This document shows positions 7,780-17,055 of a stretch of DNA of 26,211 nt, one piece after another. Every line of letters begins with the position of its first letter. The first letter of the stretch is position 1. The translations under genes and the position numbers were made by a program. This DNA comes from JANWZL01 sp041640815 (GTDB lineage Bacteria > Pseudomonadota > Gammaproteobacteria > Burkholderiales > Thiobacillaceae), in contig JBEPZO010000028.1 in assembly GCA_041640815.1 (NCBI GenBank), positions 1-26,211 of the forward strand, read 5' to 3'. The notes under the pieces were generated by a model. It was not told where the DNA came from, made no database searches, and saw nothing but the letters and a program-made list of their open reading frames with translations.

Positions 7780-7965
7780 ATGCTCGAATGGCTCTCACAC
7801 GCCGAGAATGCCAAATCTCTGGGTTTGGTGATCTTCTTCGTGACCTTCTGCCTGATCGTGCTGTGGGTTTACGGCAGCCGGAGGCGAAGCCAACGCTTGG
7901 AAGAGCACAAATACATCCCTTTCCTCGATGAGGCAGACGAAGCCAAGGATGGAAAACATGGCTAA
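7780..7965 (+). CDS. ccoQ: cbb3-type oxidase small subunit CcoQ (subunit IV)
   Basis: This 61-residue protein has one membrane helix (about residues 14-32, LGLVIFFVTFCLIVLWVYG) followed by a short basic and then acidic cytosolic tail containing KYIPFLD. Small size, single helix and position between ccoO and ccoP identify it as CcoQ, which stabilises the assembled oxidase in studied organisms. It starts 4 bases after the ccoO stop and its stop lies inside the ccoP start region, indicating coupled translation. Confidence 0.9.
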   Translation: MLEWLSHAENAKSLGLVIFFVTFCLIVLWVYGSRRRSQRLEEHKYIPFLDEADEAKDGKHG

Positions 7966-8878
7966 TGAGCAATCCAATCCTAATTTACCTCAGACCACCG
8001 GCCACGTTTGGGATGGTGATTTGCAAGAGTACAACAACCCCTTGCCGCAGTGGTGGCTTTATGGCTTTTATGTCACGATCCTGTTCGCCCTTGTCTATTG
8101 GGTCGTCTACCCTTCTTGGCCGTTGGGTGATAGTTTCCTTAAAGGCATCAATACCGTTACCTATATCTCTTCCGACGGGCAACCGCAGACCTGGCACTGG
8201 AACACGCGCGCCAAGTTGCTGGCCGAGACGCAGCAAGCGCTCCAACAGCAAAAACCATGGTTCGAGCGTATTGCTGCCTTACCATACGAGCAGATCTTGC
8301 AAGACCCTGAGCTGATGGGCTTTATCGTCTCGGCAGGGAAAGCACTGTTTAACGACAATTGTGCTGGTTGCCATCAGGTCGGCGGTGGCGGCAAGATCGG
8401 CCACTACCCCAACCTCACCGATGATAACTGGATCTATGGCGGTACCTTCGACAAGATCCGCGAGACCATCGTCAAGGGGCGTCACGGCTACATGCCCCCC
8501 TTTGCCGAGGCCTTAAGCCGCTCTGAAATCGATGCCCTGGCGCACTACGTGCTGTCGCTTTCTGGCGAACCCCATGACGCCGGACAGGCGGCGCAAGGCA
8601 AGCAGCTATTCCATAGCCATGCCGCCGCCTGTTACTACTGCCACGGTCATGATGCCAAAGGACGTCAGGACCTGGGTGCGGCCAACCTCACCGACCGGAT
8701 CTGGCTGTGGGCAGACGTGCCCGGCGCGCCTGACCTTGGGGGTAAGGTCGCGCGCGTCAGGCAGGTCATCGCCGGCGGCCTCAACCGCGGCAACATGCCG
8801 GCCTGGGAGGGTAGGCTTAGTGAGGAACAGATCAAGGTGCTGACCGTCTATGTCCATCAGTTGGGCGGCGGTCAGTAA
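7958..8878 (+). CDS. ccoP: cbb3-type cytochrome c oxidase subunit III (di-heme cytochrome c)
   Basis: CcoP receives electrons from soluble or membrane cytochromes and hands them to CcoO. From ATG 7958 the protein has 306 residues. It starts with the conserved TGHVWDGDLQEYNNPLPQWW, has one membrane helix (about 34-54), and carries two c-type heme motifs, C135-AGC-H139 and C225-YYC-H229; M179 (GYMPPF) and the later NMPAW are likely axial methionines. I chose 7958 because AAGGATGGA precedes it; ATG 7928 in the same frame would add ten residues inside ccoQ. The start overlaps the ccoQ stop by 8 bases. An intrinsic terminator follows, closing the structural operon. Confidence 0.97.
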   Translation: MANEQSNPNLPQTTGHVWDGDLQEYNNPLPQWWLYGFYVTILFALVYWVVYPSWPLGDSFLKGINTVTYISSDGQPQTWHWNTRAKLLAETQQALQQQKPWFERIAALPYEQILQDPELMGFIVSAGKALFNDNCAGCHQVGGGGKIGHYPNLTDDNWIYGGTFDKIRETIVKGRHGYMPPFAEALSRSEIDALAHYVLSLSGEPHDAGQAAQGKQLFHSHAAACYYCHGHDAKGRQDLGAANLTDRIWLWADVPGAPDLGGKVARVRQVIAGGLNRGNMPAWEGRLSEEQIKVLTVYVHQLGGGQ

Positions 8879-8898
8879 CCGGCTCTAGAGCAGCCGGC

Positions 8899-8923
8899 AA
8901 ACCCCGGCCAACCGGGGTTTTTT
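8899..8923 (+). terminator. Intrinsic terminator after ccoP
   Basis: AAACCCCGG (8899-8907) pairs perfectly with CCGGGGTTT (8912-8920) around a CCAA loop, and the T-run continues to 8923. A 9-bp GC-rich stem with a run of six T is a textbook rho-independent terminator. It separates ccoNOQP from ccoG, either ending or attenuating read-through into the assembly genes. Confidence 0.9.
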
Positions 8924-8998
8924 CATTTGCTGACGGGCGTGATGTGCCCGTGGTCGTGGCCCGGCGTAAGTCTTGTGAGGCAGTTCGAGGCAGGTCAA

Positions 8999-10429
8999 GT
9001 GGATCAGATCAAGACGCAACAACCCCAACTCTACGCCAAGCGCACCGCCGTCGTGCCGCGGTCGATCAAGGGGACGTTTCGTAACTTCAAGACAGGCGTG
9101 TTGCTGCTCGGCTATGGCGTCTATTTCAGCCTGCCCTGGGTCCCCTGGTCGCGGCCGGATGCGCCGCCGCAAAGCGTGCTGTTCGACATCCCCGGCCGCC
9201 GCTTTCTGATCTTCGATCTCACCATCTACCCGCAGGATATCTTTCTGCTTTCAATGTTTCTGTTTATCGCCGCGGCCCTGCTGTTTTTCGTCACGGCACT
9301 GGTGGGCCGGGCCTTTTGCGGCTATTTCTGCTTCCAAACCCTTTGGACCGATGCCTTCATCTGGATCGAGCGCTGGCTGCAAGGCGAGCGGCCGCAGCGG
9401 CTCAAGCTCATGAAGGCCTCTTGGCGCGAGCGCGACAAGCTCCTGAAGGTTGGGGGCACGCGCCTGGCGTGGCTCGGGTTGTCCTTCTGGACGGCGATGA
9501 CCTTCGTCCTCTACTTCGGCTACGCGCCGGATCTGCTCCTACGGTTTTTCCAGGGGCAGGCCCCGGCAGCTGCCTACATCGCGGTGATCACCCTGACCAT
9601 CACCACCTATTTGGCTGCCGGCGTGCTGCGCGAGCACGTGTGCATGTTCATCTGTCCCTATGGCCGCTTCCAGAGCGTCATGTATGACCCGGAAACGCTC
9701 ACCGTGCACTATGACCGCCAGCGCGGCGAGGGCAGCGCCGGCCGCATCGCCGCTCGCACCGGGCTGCGCACACGTGAGGAGCGGCTGGCCAAAGGCCACG
9801 GCGATTGCATCGACTGTGGCTTGTGCGTGCAGGTCTGCCCAGTGGGCATCGACATCCGCAATGGCTTGCAGTATCCGTGCATCGCCTGTGGGCTGTGCAT
9901 CGATGCCTGCAACCAAGTCATGGACAAGATGGGGTTCCCGCGCGGCCTGGTGCGCTACGACTCGGAGACCAACCTGGCCCGGCCCCAGCCGCTGCCCCCG
10001 CGCTTGGACTGGAAGCGGCTCAAGGTCATGGGTTATGGCGCGGCGCTCGTCCTGATGACGGCGGTGATGGCCTATGACCTGACGCACCGTCATAGTTTCG
10101 AACACAGCATCCAACAGGTGCGCCAGCCGCTCTACGTGGTGCTTTCGGATGGCAGCATACGCAACCGCTATGAGATCCGGTTGACCAACCTATCGGGTGC
10201 AGAGGATACCTTCAGCGTCTCGGCCCGTGGCCTGCCTGAGGGGGCACTCGATCTCGGCAATTTCCAACAAGTCACCATTCGCAACGGCAAGAGCGTGCGT
10301 CTCCAGGCCAGCGTCCGGCTCGACCCGGATACCGCCGCGCGGATCACCGAGTTCGAGTTCGTCATCCGCAATGGGCGCGGCGAGACCGTCGTCGACACCG
10401 CCCATTTCTTCAGCCGGAGGCCCGGGTGA
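8999..10429 (+). CDS. ccoG: Cytochrome c oxidase accessory protein CcoG (FixG/RdxA family)
   Basis: CcoG is a membrane iron-sulfur protein reported to reduce Cu(II) to Cu(I) for cbb3 oxidase maturation. The product has several membrane helices, then two ferredoxin-like clusters, C270/C273/C276/C280 in CIDCGLCVQVCP and C294/C297/C300/C304 in CIACGLCIDACN, and a C-terminal Ig-like periplasmic domain. Two membrane cysteine motifs are visible: CGYFCFQT, where most relatives I know have CPQT, and CMFICPYGRFQ, which keeps the proline. I chose GTG 8999, preceded by GAGG with 8 bases of spacing, giving 476 residues, the usual length; the frame is open to ATG 8942 and TTG 8927. Its end overlaps the next gene by 4 bases. 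Confidence 0.94.
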   Translation: MDQIKTQQPQLYAKRTAVVPRSIKGTFRNFKTGVLLLGYGVYFSLPWVPWSRPDAPPQSVLFDIPGRRFLIFDLTIYPQDIFLLSMFLFIAAALLFFVTALVGRAFCGYFCFQTLWTDAFIWIERWLQGERPQRLKLMKASWRERDKLLKVGGTRLAWLGLSFWTAMTFVLYFGYAPDLLLRFFQGQAPAAAYIAVITLTITTYLAAGVLREHVCMFICPYGRFQSVMYDPETLTVHYDRQRGEGSAGRIAARTGLRTREERLAKGHGDCIDCGLCVQVCPVGIDIRNGLQYPCIACGLCIDACNQVMDKMGFPRGLVRYDSETNLARPQPLPPRLDWKRLKVMGYGAALVLMTAVMAYDLTHRHSFEHSIQQVRQPLYVVLSDGSIRNRYEIRLTNLSGAEDTFSVSARGLPEGALDLGNFQQVTIRNGKSVRLQASVRLDPDTAARITEFEFVIRNGRGETVVDTAHFFSRRPG

Positions 10430-11208
10430 ACCTGCTGGTCAGCCTGTTCGGCGGCATGCTCGTCACGGCGCTGCTCTACGCGCTGGGTAGGGCCCTGCGG
10501 CTGTCCAACTTCTGGGCGGCGCTGTCTGCCGGTGGCTTGACCGCCGCGGCCTATCTCGTGCAAGCGGTGCTGCACGGCTTGCCGGGGCTGGATGTCATTA
10601 CCCTGCACCTGGTGGCCTATCCAACGGTGTCGGTGCTCCTTTACCAACTCTACGGCGCCAAGGCGCGCCGTGAGCCGTCCATGCACTGGGCGCCCAAGCT
10701 GATGTTGGGCTTCTTCGCCGTGCTCGGCATGCTCTATGGCGGTTTCGTCTATGTCGCGAGCGAGGGGCTGCCGCCCGTGCTGGCCGCTTGGCTGCTGCCA
10801 GGGCAAAAAAACACGACGATCTATACCGGCTTTGCTGGGGTGGTGGCGCACGATCAGGCCGCGGCCAAGGGCATTTCCCAGCACTTGCAGATGGAGGATC
10901 GCCTGGCGAAGTTGGGCTGGCGGCTCGAGATCGTCGGACTCACCGATGTGCGGGCCGGCCGCCCGCAGCCGGTGAGCGTGCATGTCTGGGACCGTAGCGG
11001 CAAAGGCATAGACGATGTCGATGTCCGGCTGAGCATCGGGCGGCCGGGGCAGCCGACTGCCGCGCCCATGCGGCTGGCCGGATCGGGCGATGCAGGCTAT
11101 CACGGCGTCCTGCAGCCGCTGGCAGGAGGCCGTTGGGTTGCCTACCTCACGCTGCAAAGTCCACAGGTGCGGCCCATCCACCTGGAACACAGTCTGCAAG
11201 TGCGCTGA
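10426..11208 (+). CDS. FixH-domain protein with extra N-terminal membrane domain
   Basis: The 260-residue product begins at GTG 10426 inside the ccoG stop (GTGA overlap), so the two are translationally coupled. Residues 1-80 contain about three hydrophobic helices (roughly 3-22, 30-50, 57-76), a fourth lies at 92-110, and the periplasmic part from about 130 resembles the FixH domain: AAAKGISQHLQMEDRLAKLGW, then a beta-rich stretch ending in GRWVAYLTLQSP. Ordinary FixH proteins have about 150-170 residues and one helix, so the N-terminal part is an addition. FixH-type proteins take part in cbb3 assembly together with CcoG and the copper ATPase CcoI; neither ccoI nor ccoS is seen here. The FixH assignment rests on pattern and context and is moderately certain. 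Confidence 0.75.
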   Translation: MNLLVSLFGGMLVTALLYALGRALRLSNFWAALSAGGLTAAAYLVQAVLHGLPGLDVITLHLVAYPTVSVLLYQLYGAKARREPSMHWAPKLMLGFFAVLGMLYGGFVYVASEGLPPVLAAWLLPGQKNTTIYTGFAGVVAHDQAAAKGISQHLQMEDRLAKLGWRLEIVGLTDVRAGRPQPVSVHVWDRSGKGIDDVDVRLSIGRPGQPTAAPMRLAGSGDAGYHGVLQPLAGGRWVAYLTLQSPQVRPIHLEHSLQVR

Positions 11209-11242
11209 GGGCGAGTAGCTCCAGGCACAGCTTCTTACACCC

Positions 11243-12352
11243 GTGCAGTTCGAACGCCTTGCCTGCGATGGTGCCGCCCGCCGTGGCCGGCTGCTGCTCA
11301 CCCATGGCGTCGTGGATACCCCCGCCTTCATGCCCGTGGGGACCTATGGCGTGGTCAAGGCCGTGACCCCGGAGGAGGTCCGCGCCCTGGGGGTGCAGAT
11401 CGTCTTGGGCAACACCTTTCATCTCTGGTTGCGCCCGGGCCTGGAGGTGATCGCCACGCATGGCGGGCTGCACGCGTTCATGCGTTGGGATGGGCCCATC
11501 CTGACCGATTCCGGCGGCTTCCAGGTCTGGAGCCTGACGCATTTGAGGAAGATCACCGAGGAGGGGGTGCATTTCGCCTCACCGCTCGACGGTCAACGCC
11601 TGCTGCTCACGCCGGAAAAGAGCATGCAGATCCAGCGCGTGCTCGCCGCCGACATCGTCATGAGCTTCGATGAATGCACGCCTTATCCCGCCGATTACGA
11701 CACGGCCCGCCGCTCCATGGAGCTCAGCTTGCGCTGGGCGGAACGCTCCAAACGGGCGCATGGCGACAACCCCAACGCCCTGTTCGGCATCGTGCAGGGG
11801 GGGATGTATGCGGAGCTGCGCGAACGCTCGCTGCGCGCGCTCGAGGCGATCGGCTTCGATGGCTATGCCTTGGGCGGCCTCTCGGTGGGCGAGCCGAAGG
11901 CGCAGATGCAGCGCATCATCGCCACTATAGCCCCGCTCATGCCCGAGGCGCAGCCGCGCTACCTGATGGGGGTGGGTACGCCAGAGGACATCGTCTACGC
12001 CGTCATGCACGGCATCGACATGTTCGATTGCGTGCTGCCGACCCGCAATGCCCGTCATGGCGTCTTGTTCACCCGCATGGGCGAGCTGCGGATCAAGAAC
12101 GCACGCCACCGCAGTGACACGCGGCCGATCGATCCAACTTGTACCTGCTACACCTGCCGCAATTTCAGCCGGGCCTATTTGCATCATCTGTTTCGTTGCG
12201 GCGAGAGTCTGGCTGGCCGACTCCTGACCATTCACAACCTGCATTACTATCAGACCCTGATGCGCGAGTTGCGCGAGGCCATCGCCGCTGGACGGCTCGC
12301 GGACTACGTCGCGGCCTTCCACGAGGCCCGCCAGAGCGCAGCCGCTGTCTGA
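11243..12352 (+). CDS. tgt: tRNA-guanine transglycosylase (queuine tRNA-ribosyltransferase)
   Basis: Tgt exchanges guanine 34 of tRNAs with GUN anticodons for preQ1, a step in queuosine synthesis. The 369-residue product has the TIM-barrel motifs: D89 in TDSGGFQVWS (base recognition), SFDECTPYP, GIVQGGMY, GLSVGEPK, and D262 in MFDCVLPTRNARHG, the covalent nucleophile. The zinc site is C300, C302 and C305 in CTCYTC with H331 in TIHNLHYY. GTG 11243 gives the normal beginning FERLACDGAARRG; no strong ribosome binding site precedes it. It lies directly ahead of yajC-secD-secF, a common proteobacterial order, but queA, its frequent upstream partner, is replaced here by the FixH-domain gene. Confidence 0.98.
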   Translation: MQFERLACDGAARRGRLLLTHGVVDTPAFMPVGTYGVVKAVTPEEVRALGVQIVLGNTFHLWLRPGLEVIATHGGLHAFMRWDGPILTDSGGFQVWSLTHLRKITEEGVHFASPLDGQRLLLTPEKSMQIQRVLAADIVMSFDECTPYPADYDTARRSMELSLRWAERSKRAHGDNPNALFGIVQGGMYAELRERSLRALEAIGFDGYALGGLSVGEPKAQMQRIIATIAPLMPEAQPRYLMGVGTPEDIVYAVMHGIDMFDCVLPTRNARHGVLFTRMGELRIKNARHRSDTRPIDPTCTCYTCRNFSRAYLHHLFRCGESLAGRLLTIHNLHYYQTLMRELREAIAAGRLADYVAAFHEARQSAAAV

Positions 12353-12463
12353 CGGAATTCGGCAAAGCTAAAGCGGAGCGGTGGCCTTGGGCGGGCCAGG
12401 CGGCTGCGTTTATGCTCGGGCGAGGGGGCCTTTCAGGGCGGTCAGCGAACGAAGAGATGCCCA

Positions 12464-12472
12464 TGCTAAAAT
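12464..12472 (+). promoter_or_regulatory. Candidate extended -10 promoter of yajC-secDF
   Basis: TGCTAAAAT combines an extended TGn element with a good -10 hexamer (TAAAAT, 12467-12472) 30 bases ahead of yajC. No -35 hexamer is recognisable at the right distance. The rest of the tgt-yajC gap shows nothing else. Read-through from tgt is an alternative. Confidence 0.35.
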
Positions 12473-12502
12473 GACTGGCTTTACAGCTTGCCGGAGCCTT
12501 CC

Positions 12503-12820
12503 ATGCTGATCCCTCCCGCTTATGCCGCGCCGGCCGAGCAGCCGGATCCTTTCTTGAGCTTCTTGCCGCTGATCGTCATCTTCGTCCTGTTCTGGTTCCT
12601 GATCATCAGGCCGCAAATGAAGCGGGCGAAGGAGCTGCGCAAGATGCAGGAGTCCTTGCAGAAAGGCGATGAGGTCGTCACCTCGGGTGGTCAGCTCGGC
12701 CGCGTGGTGGACGTCAAGGATCAGTACGTCACGCTGGAGGTGGCCAAGGGCGTCCAGAGCATCTTCCAGCGCGGCGCCATCCAGGCGGTATTGCCCAAGG
12801 GCACGATGAAGGAGCTTTGA
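12503..12820 (+). CDS. yajC: Preprotein translocase accessory protein YajC
   Basis: YajC is a small inner-membrane protein that associates with SecD and SecF at the Sec translocon. From ATG 12503, preceded by GGAG (12493-12496), it has 105 residues; a TTG five codons upstream is less likely. It has one membrane helix (about residues 19-37, FLPLIVIFVLFWFLIIRPQ) with the family's RPQMKRAKE following it, then a small cytosolic beta-rich domain with GDEVVTSGGQLGRV and VAKGVQSIFQRGAIQAVLPKGT. It is followed by secD after 57 bases. Confidence 0.96.
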   Translation: MLIPPAYAAPAEQPDPFLSFLPLIVIFVLFWFLIIRPQMKRAKELRKMQESLQKGDEVVTSGGQLGRVVDVKDQYVTLEVAKGVQSIFQRGAIQAVLPKGTMKEL

Positions 12821-12877
12821 GGATCGAGGGGGCGCGCCTCGCCCCCTGCACAGCCGACTCAAGCCACAGCGCCGCCA

Positions 12878-14707
12878 ATGAACCGCTACCCGCTCTGGAA
12901 ATATGTCGTGATCGCCGTCGTGCTGGCGATTGGCCTCCTCTACACGCTGCCCAATTTCTACGGTGAGGTACCGGCGGTTCAGGTCACACCGGTGCGCACG
13001 ACCGAAAAGGTGGATGCCGCGCTTCTGCAGCGCGTCGAAGCGGCCCTTGCCCAGGCAGGCATCGTGGCCAGAGGTGTGACCCAGGACGCGCGTAGCATCA
13101 GGGTCCGCTTCAGCGACACAGATACCCAGCTCAAGGCCAAAGACATCCTGCAGCAGGCCCTCGGGTCAGGTTACACGGTGGCGCTGAATCTGCTCTCGGC
13201 CTCGCCGGCGTGGCTGACCGAAATCGGCGCGCTGCCCATGTATCTGGGTCTCGACCTGCGCGGCGGCGTGCATTTCCTGCTGCAGGTCGACATGCCCAAG
13301 GCCATCGAGAAGGCGACCGACCGCTATCAAGGCGAAATCCGCACCCTGCTGCGGGAGAAGAAGATCCGCTACACGGGAGTCGCGCGCGAGCAAGACGAAC
13401 TGGCGCTGCGCTTTCGCGACGCGGCCTTACGCGACGAAGCGAGGAAGATCATCGCCGATACCTATCCTGAGCTGGAGCTGCGCGAGGGCACGCGCGGCGA
13501 GGAGTACCTGCTCTTCATCCGTCTGAGCAAGCCCGCACGGCTGAAGACTCAGGAGCAGGCGCTGCAGCAAAACCTGCTCACCTTGCGCAACCGCGTCAAC
13601 GAATTGGGCGTGGCCGAGCCGGTGATCCAGCAGCAGGGCGCCGATCGCGTCGTCGTGCAATTGCCTGGCGTGCAGGACACCGCCAAGGCCAAAGAGATCC
13701 TCGGCCGCACCGCCACCTTGGAGATACGCATGGTGGACGAGGAGGCGATGCAGGATCCGGGCCGGGTGCAGGCGGCGGTGGCCAGCGGGCAGGCGCCCTT
13801 CGGTGACGAGCTCTATTTCGAGCGCAACGGCCAGCCCATCCTGGTCAGGAAATCGGTGGTCCTCACCGGTGAATACATCACCGACGCCCAGGCCGGTTTC
13901 GACCAGAACGGCCAGCCCGCCGTGCACATCAACCTGGATGGACGCGGCGCGCGTATCTTCAAGAACGTCACCCGTGAGAACGTCGGCAAGCGCATGGCCA
14001 TTCTCCTGATCGAGAAGGGCAAGACCGAGGTGGTCACTGCCCCGGTGATCCGCGAAGAGATCGGCGGCGGGCGGGTGCAGATCACCGGCATGGATTCGAC
14101 CGAGGAGGCGCGCGATGTCGCCTTGCTGCTGCGCGCCGGGGCCTTGGCGGCGCCGATGGAGATCGTCGAGGAGCGCACCGTCGGCCCCTCGCTGGGGGCG
14201 GACAACATCGCCAGGGGCTTCAACGCCACCCTGATCGGCTTTGCCGCCATCGCCCTGTTCATGATGGTCTATTACCAGCTCTTCGGCGTCATCGCCGTGT
14301 TGGCCCTAGCAACCAATATGTTGCTGCTCGTCGCCCTGCTGTCCATGCTGCAGGCCACCCTCACCCTGCCCGGCATCGCCGGCATCGCGCTCACCCTGGG
14401 CATGGCCATCGACGCCAACGTGCTCATTGCCGAGCGCATCCGCGAGGAGATCCGCAACGGCATGTCGCCGCAGGCGGCCATCGCCGCCGGCTACGACAAG
14501 GCGTGGGATACCATCCTGGACGCCAACATCACCACGCTGATCGCGGGCATTGCCCTATTCTGGCTTGGCTCCGGGCCGGTGCGCGGCTTTGCCGTCACCC
14601 TATGCCTGGGCATCCTCACCTCCATGTTCAGCGCGGTGATGGTCTCGCGCGCCATGGTCAACCTGACTTACGGCCGGGCGAAGCGGCTGAGCAAGGTCTC
14701 CATCTAG
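12878..14707 (+). CDS. secD: Protein translocase subunit SecD
   Basis: SecD with SecF uses the proton motive force to help pull exported proteins out on the periplasmic side. The 609-residue product has an N-terminal membrane helix (WKYVVIAVVLAIGLLYTLPN), the signature LGLDLRGGVHFLLQVD, a large periplasmic region containing the P1-type fold and the TLRNRVNELGVAEPVIQQQG stretch, and five further C-terminal helices including GMAIDANVLIAERIREE. Length is normal for a Gram-negative SecD. The ATG at 12878 has only a weak ribosome binding site. secF starts 10 bases after its stop. Confidence 0.98.
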   Translation: MNRYPLWKYVVIAVVLAIGLLYTLPNFYGEVPAVQVTPVRTTEKVDAALLQRVEAALAQAGIVARGVTQDARSIRVRFSDTDTQLKAKDILQQALGSGYTVALNLLSASPAWLTEIGALPMYLGLDLRGGVHFLLQVDMPKAIEKATDRYQGEIRTLLREKKIRYTGVAREQDELALRFRDAALRDEARKIIADTYPELELREGTRGEEYLLFIRLSKPARLKTQEQALQQNLLTLRNRVNELGVAEPVIQQQGADRVVVQLPGVQDTAKAKEILGRTATLEIRMVDEEAMQDPGRVQAAVASGQAPFGDELYFERNGQPILVRKSVVLTGEYITDAQAGFDQNGQPAVHINLDGRGARIFKNVTRENVGKRMAILLIEKGKTEVVTAPVIREEIGGGRVQITGMDSTEEARDVALLLRAGALAAPMEIVEERTVGPSLGADNIARGFNATLIGFAAIALFMMVYYQLFGVIAVLALATNMLLLVALLSMLQATLTLPGIAGIALTLGMAIDANVLIAERIREEIRNGMSPQAAIAAGYDKAWDTILDANITTLIAGIALFWLGSGPVRGFAVTLCLGILTSMFSAVMVSRAMVNLTYGRAKRLSKVSI

Positions 14708-14717
14708 GAGGACGCCG

Positions 14718-15653
14718 ATGAGCTTCGAACTCTTCCGCCTCGAGCGCGACATCCCCTTCATGCGCTGGGCGCGCTCGACGATCTTCTTTTCCGTCGCGTT
14801 CATCATCGCCTCCATCGCCCTGCTTGCCGTAAAGGGGCTCAACCTCGGTGTGGATTTCACCGGCGGTACGATAATGGAGATCGGCTATCCGGCCGCTGCC
14901 GACATCCCGGCGATCCGTGCGCACCTCGGCCGCAACGGCTATGCGGATGCGCAGGTGCAAACCTTCGGCGCTTCCACCGACGTGCTGATCCGGCTACCGG
15001 TGAGGCCGGGCATCACCTCAGCCCAGTTGTCGGAGAAGGTGATCGTGCTCCTGCGCGCGCAGGAGCCGAAGGCCGAACTGCGCCGGGTGGAGTTCGTCGG
15101 CCCGCAGGTCGGGCGCGAGCTGTTCGAGGACGGTGCGCTCGCCTTGCTGGTGGTGGCGATCGGCATCGTCATCTATCTCGCGCTGCGCTTCGAGTGGCGT
15201 TTCGCCATCGGCGCCATCTTCGCCACGGCGCACGATGTCTTCATCGTATTGGGGGCCTTCGCCCTGTTCCAGTGGGAGTTTTCGCTCACGGTGCTGGCTG
15301 CGGTGCTGGCCGTGCTGGGTTACTCCGTCAACGACACCGTGGTGGTGTTCGACCGCATTCGTGAGAATTTCCGCAAGACGCGCTTGACCGACGTGGCGGC
15401 GATCATGGACAACGCCAAGACCGCGACCCTGTCGCGCACCATCATCACCAGCGGCACCACCTTGATGATGGTGCTGGCCATCCTGTTCCTCGGCGGCGAG
15501 ACCCTGTTCGGCTTCGCCATGGCCCTGACCATCGGCATCGTGGTCGGCACGTACTCCTCCGTGCTGGTGGCTAGCCCAGTGGTGATGTGGCTCGGTGTGT
15601 CGCGGGAGGACTTCATCAAGCCCGTGAAGCAAGATAGCGGCGCCGTGGTCTAG
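14718..15653 (+). CDS. secF: Protein translocase subunit SecF
   Basis: SecF pairs with SecD in the six-plus-six-helix accessory complex of the Sec translocon. The 311-residue product begins with a membrane helix, then GLNLGVDFTGGTIMEIGYP, a periplasmic segment, and helices containing RFEWRFAIGAIFATAHDV and GYSVNDTVVVFDRIRENFRK, the SecF signatures. An AGGAGG ribosome binding site (14706-14711) overlaps the secD stop, so translation is likely coupled. The gene converges on the minus-strand protease gene across a 233-base spacer (15654-15886) in which no clear terminator or gene was recognised. Confidence 0.98.
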   Translation: MSFELFRLERDIPFMRWARSTIFFSVAFIIASIALLAVKGLNLGVDFTGGTIMEIGYPAAADIPAIRAHLGRNGYADAQVQTFGASTDVLIRLPVRPGITSAQLSEKVIVLLRAQEPKAELRRVEFVGPQVGRELFEDGALALLVVAIGIVIYLALRFEWRFAIGAIFATAHDVFIVLGAFALFQWEFSLTVLAAVLAVLGYSVNDTVVVFDRIRENFRKTRLTDVAAIMDNAKTATLSRTIITSGTTLMMVLAILFLGGETLFGFAMALTIGIVVGTYSSVLVASPVVMWLGVSREDFIKPVKQDSGAVV

Positions 15654-15886
15654 TCGCGGCCGCTCACCGCCGCTTAGCGCGCAGCGGTTGTCCATTGCGT
15701 CGAGCATTCGGGCGCGAGGCGGGGGATCACCCAGATAGGGATAACGCGGCTGGGGGGAACTAACCGCACAAGCAGCACACAGCCAAGCCTGACGCTAGAG
15801 GACGCGGTTGCCTTCCCCTTTCCTCCAAAACCGACTCCTGCACATAGCGTCTTCGGGGACGATGACGCACCGCCCAAGGGCGCCGC

Positions 15887-16999
<1,113 letters not shown>

Positions 17000-17055
17000 T
17001 GTTGTGACGAGGGTTGCTCGGCGAGGAGATTATCCACTGAATGGCAGGTCAAGCG

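Noticed and set aside
15739..15750. TAGGGATAAC resembling part of a homing endonuclease site in the secF-protease spacer
   Set aside because: Only ten bases match and no intron or intein remains are nearby, so chance is sufficient.
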